Positions 63,381 to 64,000 of a stretch of DNA of 64,000 nucleotides are shown here, one piece after another. The notes beneath the pieces are model-generated. The model worked only from the letters and a program-made list of their open reading frames with translations, was not told the DNA's origin and did no database searches. The stretch is from Brucella intermedia LMG 3301 (lineage in GTDB: Bacteria; Pseudomonadota; Alphaproteobacteria; Rhizobiales; Rhizobiaceae). The stretch lies in the NCBI RefSeq assembly GCF_000182645.1, contig NZ_ACQA01000003.1, forward strand, positions 71,001 through 135,000. The letters are read 5' to 3'. Within the stretch, counting starts at the first letter, position 1. Each line of letters starts with the position of its first letter. The translations under genes and the position numbers were made by a program.

Positions 63381-64000
63381 ATGTCGGAACTCTTTGCTCG
63401 TTTGTTCGAACAAGATGTTCCGTGGGGAACCGGGGCGCAGGAATTGCTGAAAGTACATGGGATTAACGTACCGATAACGTCTGACGAAGTTTCGCCGGTT
63501 ATCTGGCAGGCTTTGACAAGTGGCAGCTATGAGGCCAAGGAAGCACGTTCGATTTTCAAGGCGGTCAAGCCAGGGGATCGTGTACTGGAACTCGGTTCAG
63601 GCATCGGAATTATCACCTCCATTATTGCCAGGATAGCGGATGTGTCGGTTTGGGCTTTCGAGGCGAACCCGACAACAGCGGCACTGGCCCGGCGTGTTGT
63701 CGATGCCAACGGCCTCAACAATGTGGTGCTGTCACAAGGGATTCTGACTGCGGGTGAGCCCAGTTCGTTCCGCTTTTATGTGCGGCGTGATCTCTGGATG
63801 TCGTCCATGGACGAGAATCAGGGGCCTTACGAACATGCCATAGAACTGTTCTCGACCAATATTGACGAATTCATCGCTCAACACGGCATCAATGTCCTCG
63901 TTATGGATATCGAGGGCGCCGAGCGTGATCTGCTGCAAAACGCGGATTTGACAGGCGTGGAACGCATCTTTCTTGAATTGCACGACCATCTCTACGGCCT
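63381..64000 (+). CDS. FkbM-family methyltransferase (partial, C-terminus off the right edge)
   Basis: About 206 residues are visible of a SAM-dependent methyltransferase. GDRVLELGSGIG forms motif I, VWAFEANPTTAALARR motif II, and VLVMDIEGAERDLL is the post-I region typical of the FkbM family. It would methylate a sugar hydroxyl, often in surface polysaccharide. The ATG at 63381 lacks a strong ribosome site. A 98-bp gap separates it from dcpA; no link to c-di-GMP signalling is evident. Confidence 0.8.
   Translation, partial: MSELFARLFEQDVPWGTGAQELLKVHGINVPITSDEVSPVIWQALTSGSYEAKEARSIFKAVKPGDRVLELGSGIGIITSIIARIADVSVWAFEANPTTAALARRVVDANGLNNVVLSQGILTAGEPSSFRFYVRRDLWMSSMDENQGPYEHAIELFSTNIDEFIAQHGINVLVMDIEGAERDLLQNADLTGVERIFLELHDHLYG

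Overview
The window looks like an alphaproteobacterial chromosome of the order Hyphomicrobiales, most likely Brucellaceae (Brucella/Ochrobactrum type). This rests on gene content rather than on any search: a PruR-DcpA pterin/c-di-GMP pair, the O2-independent ubiquinone set ubiT-ubiU-ubiV, two peptide-type ABC systems, a tripartite tricarboxylate transporter, and intergenic palindromic repeats of a kind common in Brucella and rhizobia. No rRNA, tRNA, CRISPR array, transposase or phage gene was seen. Genes are dense and arranged as catabolic operons, each with its own regulator.

Layout. 1-5765: an acid-sugar operon on the minus strand (RuBisCO-like protein, DUF1537 kinase, ApnO-like oxidoisomerase, periplasmic sugar-binding protein running off the left edge) under a divergent NanR-like GntR regulator; it fits D-apionate catabolism. 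A 617-bp tandem duplication inside it has created an in-frame chimera of kinase and RuBisCO-like protein. 5804-8651: a cyclopropane fatty acid synthase and small exported or lipid-anchored proteins. 8710-23214: a peptide-utilisation region with isoaspartyl peptidase, proline iminopeptidase, S9 peptidase, M20 amidohydrolase, a Dpp/Gsi-type ABC transporter (one permease gene frameshifted), a serine hydrolase, an MmgE/PrpD protein and a LysR regulator. 23349-31126: a second acid-sugar operon (GntR regulator, PdxA2, TctCBA transporter, TIM-barrel isomerase/decarboxylase-like protein, DhaK-DhaL kinase). 31195-33495: a small hypothetical gene, serA and a degenerate peptide deformylase paralogue. 33591-39552: an acyl-CoA degradation operon with an AraC regulator. 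39601-44450: an MHS-family organic acid permease facing a DctB/DctD-like two-component pair, whose response regulator is frameshifted and lacks GAFTGA.

44671-49273: ubiV-ubiU-ubiT diverging from ubiD-ubiX around a perfect FNR box, a compact module for anaerobic ubiquinone synthesis. 49286-50951: an M24 peptidase and a small membrane protein. 50961-60488: a peptidoglycan-recycling locus (RpiR/MurR regulator, murQ, peptide-type ABC transporter with fused ATPases, cytoplasmic AmiE-like serine hydrolase, anmK) with two matching candidate operators. This gives a full route from imported anhydro-muropeptide to GlcNAc-6-phosphate. 60794-63282: pruR and dcpA. The window ends inside an FkbM-type methyltransferase.

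Two frameshifts and one large tandem duplication in otherwise intact operons may be real decay or assembly error; resequencing would settle this. Functional names rest on motif recognition and gene context only.
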